This document shows positions 62,772-64,000 of a DNA stretch of 64,000 bases, piece by piece; the first letter of the stretch is position 1; each line of letters starts with the position of its first letter. Source of the stretch: Natranaerovirga pectinivora (lineage in GTDB: Bacteria > Bacillota > Clostridia > Lachnospirales > DSM-24629). The notes below the pieces were generated by a model. It saw only the letters and a program-made list of their open reading frames with translations, was not told the origin of the DNA and ran no database searches. Both the position numbers and the translations under genes were made by a program. The stretch is from positions 1-64,000 of the forward strand of contig NZ_SMAL01000005.1 of the NCBI RefSeq assembly GCF_004342165.1, in the 5' to 3' direction.

Positions 62772-63341
62772 TTATTCTTCAATTGGCTCTTCAGTTACTT
62801 CTGCAAACCATTCCTCAACTATAGTCTGATCAATCCCTGTTGCGTCTTCATCTGCAATAAATCTATAATTCCCATCATAATCTCTAGCAAAGAACGTCCC
62901 TTTTAGTTTTGCACTTTTAGGTTGAGGTTTTTCTCCTTCTGTATCGTATTCATCTTCTGCTAATTCAAATTTTCCTTTCAGTAACCATACATATCTATAC
63001 TTCCCATTGTTCTTCTTTGACCTAAACCCAAGTGCAACTGTTGGGGGTATATCGTCTTTACTTTCTATAAGTACACCTTTTACAACTTTAGAACCTTGTA
63101 ATTTTGCTCTACTTTCTAAAGATAATTGATTAACTTCTATTTCTACGTCTACCCCTTCAAATGCAGTAATGACGTCTTCTACTGTATCGTCTGAATAGAT
63201 ATTTTCTGAGTTAGACTTTGGTGTTAACTTTGCCGCAATTGCTCTTTCTAGTTTCATTGGTGTTTCATATGCTACCTCTGTTCTATCGTCTTTTGTAAGC
63301 TTTGCTATATGAATATCTCTTAAACCTATTTGTCTTGCCAT
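62772..63341 (-). CDS. Major tail protein (phi13-type)
   Basis: 189 residues. RQIGLRDIHIAKLTKDDRTE at the start, then ERAIAAKLTPKSNSENIYSD, DVEIEVNQLSLESRAKLQG and the closing TFFARDYDGNYRFIADEDA match the phi13 family of siphophage major tail proteins, which stack into the tail tube. An AGGAGG-type site (AGGAGGCAAAC) precedes the ATG. It is coupled to the tail completion gene upstream. In related phages the chaperone gene would follow directly; here the moron intervenes. Confidence 0.9.
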   Translation of the reverse strand: MARQIGLRDIHIAKLTKDDRTEVAYETPMKLERAIAAKLTPKSNSENIYSDDTVEDVITAFEGVDVEIEVNQLSLESRAKLQGSKVVKGVLIESKDDIPPTVALGFRSKKNNGKYRYVWLLKGKFELAEDEYDTEGEKPQPKSAKLKGTFFARDYDGNYRFIADEDATGIDQTIVEEWFAEVTEEPIEE

Positions 63342-63677
63342 TTAGTTTGCCTCCTTTTCTTCCAAATAAAAAAATCTCATACCTTTATGGTAGAGACCTG
63401 TGTCTTTTTCATATAAATCTACTTCATCTAATCTTTTAAATCCTGCATCCCTTAGAAGCGCTTTTGTCTTATTAACCAATTCTTCATAATCTTCCTTGGA
63501 CCATATATCTACCTGAATATAGTGACCTGTGAAAATTTCTTCATCTTCTTCAAAGCCTTCACCTCTTTGGTTGTATTCATTAAAAGTAATATAAGTAGTT
63601 TTTTTCCCTGTGTACTTTTGAAAACCTATAGGAACATTGAGAGGCTTTAAAGTATTGATTATAAGCTCGTTAATCAA
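63342..63677 (-). CDS. Tail terminator/completion protein (DUF3168-like)
   Basis: 111 residues: INTLKPLNVPIGFQKYTGKK, then YITFNEYNQRGEGFEEDEEI, YIQVDIWSKEDYEELVNKTK and GMRFFYLEEKEAN, the pattern of small tail completion proteins that cap the tube before head joining. Located between the HK97 gp10-like gene and the major tail gene, the canonical position. Its start overlaps the upstream stop by eight bases. Confidence 0.82.
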   Translation of the reverse strand: MINELIINTLKPLNVPIGFQKYTGKKTTYITFNEYNQRGEGFEEDEEIFTGHYIQVDIWSKEDYEELVNKTKALLRDAGFKRLDEVDLYEKDTGLYHKGMRFFYLEEKEAN

Positions 63678-64000
63678 GTTCTTTAAGCCCCCTTTCTAGT
63701 TCACTTTTTATAATTGAGTTAATTTCTTTACTGTTTTCTAAGATGGATTTTGATGCCCAATGTTGTGCTGGTATTTTGGAGGTTCCCCACTCGGTAAACT
63801 TACTGTAGAAAAACTCTGAGTTGTCTCCTTTATTTGGGCCAATTCTTATAAAATCTACTCCATCTTGACTTTCTATATCTGATACTTTTATATGGTCTGC
63901 CATATGTTTTTTATTTTCTTTTGACCTTGGTGCCTTTTTCTCCATTGTGCTTTTTACAAGTTCTCCAGCTTTATTTAAGGCATTCTCTTTTATTACTTTG
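63670..64000 (-). CDS. HK97 gp10-like head-tail protein, partial
   Basis: The frame is open to the window edge, so the N-terminus is missing. The visible 110 residues (VIKENALNKAGELVKSTMEK, then DHIKVSDIESQDGVDFIRIG and YSKFTEWGTSKIPAQHWASK) match the C-terminal two-thirds of HK97 gp10-type connector proteins, which have the E-x-G-T-x-x-x-P-A motif. It joins the head to the tail. Head and packaging genes should follow outside the window. Confidence 0.8.
   Translation of the reverse strand, partial: KVIKENALNKAGELVKSTMEKKAPRSKENKKHMADHIKVSDIESQDGVDFIRIGPNKGDNSEFFYSKFTEWGTSKIPAQHWASKSILENSKEINSIIKSELERGLKELD

Larger units (their letters stand above)
48950..64000 (-). mobile_element. Siphophage-type prophage, left part
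   Basis: Genes from the gp10-like protein to the recombinase pair are on the minus strand, in the order of long-tailed phages: connector, tail completion, major tail, chaperones, tape measure, Dit, Tal, receptor-binding proteins, holin, amidase, integrases. Spacing is tight and starts overlap stops. The moron is the only interruption. Structural genes look intact. The right end, head genes and the second attachment site lie beyond 64000. Confidence 0.9.

Noticed and set aside
1-64000. tRNA, rRNA and known riboswitches
   Set aside because: No cloverleaf, rRNA segment or recognisable aptamer was seen; a covariance-model search was not possible.

Overview
The window is AT-rich Firmicute DNA. 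Strong AGGAGG-type ribosome sites, Clostridia-style rho-independent terminators, large serine recombinases and SLH-type surface proteins point to a member of the Clostridia; I cannot name a genus. It reads as an accessory region: genomic islets, phage remnants, several DNA-defence modules and the left part of a tailed prophage. No rRNA or tRNA gene was seen.

Layout. 0-4.6 kb: small membrane and hypothetical genes between copies of a compound repeat that carries the 3' tail of an rlmD/rumA-type RNA methyltransferase and its terminator. 4.7-7.5 kb: a metallophosphoesterase, small phage-type genes on both strands with broken members, and a recombinase remnant. 7.6-14.1 kb: a HipA-like kinase, a second phosphoesterase and a first McrB-McrC module with a membrane-anchored third gene. 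14.4-21.2 kb: a phage or ICE remnant with an overlapping pair of large serine recombinases, a primase-helicase and a divergent repressor/operator switch. 21.7-26.2 kb: a second McrB-McrC module, an ADP-ribosylglycohydrolase stub and a NERD gene split by an amber codon.

26.7-35.4 kb: a complete type II-A CRISPR-Cas locus. It has a 40-repeat array, a short leader ending in the ATTTGAG anchor, csn2, cas2, cas1, a catalytically intact 1352-residue cas9, and a divergent tracrRNA with its own near-consensus promoter and terminator. Three regulatory details stand out. The tracrRNA promoter lies across the cas9 ribosome-binding site. The leader carries an 18-base segment complementary to the repeat. 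Full-length Csn2 has no ATG at its expected start.

36-48.8 kb: a CoiA-like nuclease, an XRE regulator, a MarR/small-protein/VOC operon, an ABC-2 exporter, two secreted proteins, a four-helix membrane protein, a DUF4268-type nuclease and a zinc-repeat HNH endonuclease; rlmD-tail repeats separate several of these blocks. 49-64 kb: a siphophage-type prophage read on the minus strand from tail genes to holin, amidase and a second copy of the recombinase pair. Its tail operon is interrupted by a forward-strand SLH surface-protein gene with its own promoter and terminator (a moron).

Together the region looks like a repeatedly used insertion zone. Incoming elements left recombinase copies and gene-tail scars, and restriction, CRISPR and nuclease genes accumulated between them.
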